64,000 nt of DNA. It comes from Pelecanus crispus. Its lineage: Eukaryota; Chordata; Aves; Pelecaniformes; Pelecanidae. The stretch spans positions 5,773,898 through 5,837,897 of the forward strand of contig NC_134660.1 in assembly GCF_030463565.1 (NCBI RefSeq). Direction: 5' to 3'. Every line of letters starts with the position of its first letter. The first letter of the stretch is position 1. The position numbers and the translations under genes are program-made. A model generated the notes under the pieces. It had not been told where the DNA came from. It saw only the letters and a list, made by a program, of their open reading frames with translations, and made no database searches. Shown here one piece after another: positions 61,589-64,000 of the stretch.

Positions 61589-64000
61589 GGTCCCCACGGC
61601 CCCATAAGGACCCGGCTCTGGGGGTCCCCATAGGGACCAGGCTCTGGGGGTCCCCACGGCCCCATAAGGACCCGGCTCTGGGGGTCCCCATAGGGACCAG
61701 GCTCTGGGGGTCCCCACGGCCCCATAGGGACCAGGCTCCGGGGGTCCCCATAGGGACCAGGCTCTGGGGGTCCCCACGGCCCCACAGGGACCAGGCTCCG
61801 GGGGTCCCCATAAGGACCCGGCTCTGGGGGTCCCCACGGCCCCATAGGGACCAGGCTCCGGGGGTCCCCATAAGGACCCGGCTCTGGGGTCCCCACGGCC
61901 CCATAGGGACCCGGCTCTGGGGGTCCCATAGGGACCAGGCTCTGGGGTCCCCACAGCCCCATAGGGACCAGGCTCCGGGGGTCCCCATAGGGACCAGGCT
62001 CTGGGGGTCCCCACAGCCCCATAGGGACCAGGCTCCGGGGGTCTCCATAGGGACCAGGCTCTGGGGGTCCCCACGGCCCCATAAGGACCCGGCTCCGGGG
62101 GTCCCCATAGGGACCAGGCTCTGGGGGTCCCCATAAGGACCTGGCTCCGGGGTCCCCATAGAGACCAGGCTCTGGGGGTCCCCACAGCCCCATAGGGACC
62201 AGGCTCTGGGGGTCTCCATAGGGACCAGGCTCTGGGGGTCCCCACAGCCCCATAAGGACCCGGCTCTGGGTGTCTCCATAGGGACCAGGCTCTGGGGGTC
62301 CCCATAAGGACCCGGCTCTGGGGGTCCCCATAAGGACCAGGCTCTGGGGGTCCCCACAGCCCCATAGGGACCCAGCTCTGGGGGTCTCCATAGGGACCAG
62401 GCTCTGGGGGTCCCCACCGCCCCATAAGGACCCGGCTCTGGGGGTCCCCATAGGGACCAGGCTCTGGGGGTCCCCACGGCCCCATAGGGACCAGGCTCCG
62501 GGGGTCCCCATAGGGACCAGGCTCTGGGGGTCCCCACGGCCCCACAGGGACCAGGCTCCGGGGGTCCCCATAAGGACCCGGCTCTGGGGGTCCCCACGGC
62601 CCCATAGGGACCAGGCTCCGGGGGTCCCCATAAGGACCCGGCTCTGGGGGTCCCCACGGCCCCATAGGGACCCGGCTCTGGGGGTCCCCATAGGGACCAG
62701 GCTCTGGGGGTCCCCACAGCCCCATAGGGACCAGGCTCCGGGGGTCCCCATAGGGACCAGGCTCTGGGGGTCCCCACAGCCCCATAGGGACCAGGCTCCG
62801 GGGGTCTCCATAGGGACCAGGCTCTGGGGGTCCCCACGGCCCCATAAGGACCCGGCTCCGGGGGTCCCCATAGGGCCCAGGCTCTGGGGGTCCCCATAAG
62901 GACCTGGCTCCGGGGTCCCCATAGAGACCAGGCTCTGGGGGTCCCCACAGCCCCATAGGGACCAGGCTCTGGGGGTCTCCATAGGGACCCAGGCTCTGGG
63001 GGTCCCCACAGCCCCATAAGGACCCGGCTCTGGGTGTCTCCATAGGGACCAGGCTCTGGGGGTCCCCATAAGGACCCGGCTCTGGGGGTCCCCATAAGGA
63101 CCAGGCTCTGGGGGTCCCCACAGCCCCATAGGGACCCAGCTCTGGGGGTCTCCATAGGGACCAGGCTCTGGGGTCCCCACCGCCCCATAAGGACCCGGCT
63201 CTGGGGGTCCCCATAGGGACCAGGCTCTGGGGGTCCCCACGGCCCCATAGGGACCAGGCTCCGGGGGTCCCCATAGGGACCAGGCTCTGGGGGTCCCCAC
63301 GGCCCCACAGGGACCAGGCTCCGGGGGTCCCCATAAGGACCCGGCTCTGGGGGTCCCCACGGCCCCATAGGGACCAGGCTCCGGGGTCCCCATAAGGACC
63401 CGGCTCTGGGGGTCCCCACGGCCCCATAGGGACCCGGCTCTGGGGGGTCCCCATAGGGACCAGGCTCTGGGGGTCCCCACAGCCCCATAGGGACCAGGCT
63501 CCGGGGGTCCCCATAGGGACCAGGCTCTGGGGGTCCCCACAGCCCCATAGGGACCAGGCTCCGGGGGTCTCCATAGGGACCAGGCTCTGGGGGTCCCCAC
63601 GGCCCCATAAGGACCCGGCTCCGGGGGTCCCCATAGGGGCCCAGGCTCTGGGGGTCCCCATAAGGACCTGGCTCCGGGGTCCCCATAGAGACCAGGCTCT
63701 GGGGGTCCCCACAGCCCCATAGGGACCAGGCTCTGGGGGTCTCCATAGGGACCAGGCTCTGGGGGTCCCCACAGCCCCATAAGGACCCGGCTCTGGGTGT
63801 CTCCATAGGGACCAGGCTCTGGGGGTCCCCATAAGGACCCGGCTCTGGGGTCCCCATAAGGACCAGGCTCTGGGGGTCCCCACAGCCCCATAGGGACCCA
63901 GCTCTGGGGGTCTCCATAGGGACCCAGGCTCTGGGGGTCCCCACGGCCCCATAAGGACCCATCTCTGGGGGTCCCCATAAGGACCTGGCTCCGGGGGTCC
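61589..64000. repeat. 60-bp minisatellite with a ~763-bp higher-order repeat
   Basis: About 40 units of 60 bp, each two half-units of gggggtccccatagggacca + ggctct and ggggtccccacggcccca + tagggaccaggctcc, run to the window edge. Variant markers recur at fixed spacing: ctggctccggggtcc at 62141, 62904 and 63668, and cggctctgggtgtctc at 62261, 63025 and 63788. This shows three copies of a 763-764 bp block. Open frames of over 900 codons on the minus strand are products of the 60-bp period. Confidence 0.95.

Noticed and set aside
61133-63978. Open frames of more than 900 codons on the minus strand (repeats of GPPEPGPYGD and similar)
   Set aside because: They are created by a 60-bp minisatellite with no stops. 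All three minus-strand frames are open, which a real gene would not show.

Overview
The window reads as vertebrate, and most likely avian, nuclear DNA. It has small exons with GT-AG introns, CR1 LINE retrotransposons (the dominant mobile element of bird genomes), high GC, and a large amount of minisatellite, as is common on bird microchromosomes. Every gene I can place lies on the + strand. Their order (LRRC37-like, PLEKHM1, ARHGAP27) matches the human 17q21.31 neighbourhood LRRC37A4P / PLEKHM1 / ARHGAP27. I infer the bird counterpart of that block, which is chromosome 27 in chicken.

Layout. 1-2.6 kb: the last exons and polyadenylation signal of a gene I cannot name, ending in an acidic C-terminus. 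3.4-18.4 kb: a complete LRRC37-like gene with a signal peptide, leucine-rich repeats on a run of 72-nt exons, a large central exon, a transmembrane segment and a cytoplasmic tail. My 14-exon model is phase-consistent and gives 922 residues. 18.4-20.3 kb: an alternating purine-pyrimidine GTGCGC tract, a CpG-rich promoter with a non-coding exon, then a minisatellite. 24.6-41.6 kb: the coding exons of PLEKHM1 (RUN, two PH regions, an LC3-interacting motif and a zinc-binding Rubicon-homology C-terminus; 1068 residues once one extra C in the last exon is discounted). 43.2-56.2 kb: ARHGAP27 (SH3, two WW, PH, RhoGAP; 869 residues once one extra C in a RhoGAP exon is discounted), with a likely alternative first exon at 45.6 kb. 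56.6-64 kb: almost entirely tandem repeats, apart from a short CpG-rich segment near 59.2-59.4 kb that may be the promoter of the next gene (MAP3K14 would be expected by human synteny).

How the genes relate. PLEKHM1 is an endolysosomal adaptor linking Rab7, HOPS and LC3/GABARAP. ARHGAP27 is a Rac1/Cdc42 GTPase-activating protein tied to endocytosis. They lie head to tail with about 1.7 kb between stop and start, but nothing here shows co-regulation beyond proximity. The function of LRRC37 proteins is poorly known.

Most long open frames in the right half are artefacts of minisatellites whose unit length is a multiple of three (18, 42, 60, 72 bp). I found no RNA genes, no CRISPR array and no evidence of a new multi-gene system. 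The observations most worth checking are the two single-base frameshifts in otherwise conserved zinc-binding and GAP exons, the bird LRRC37 gene, the minisatellite that runs into a splice acceptor, and the coding Gly-Asp repeat in PLEKHM1.
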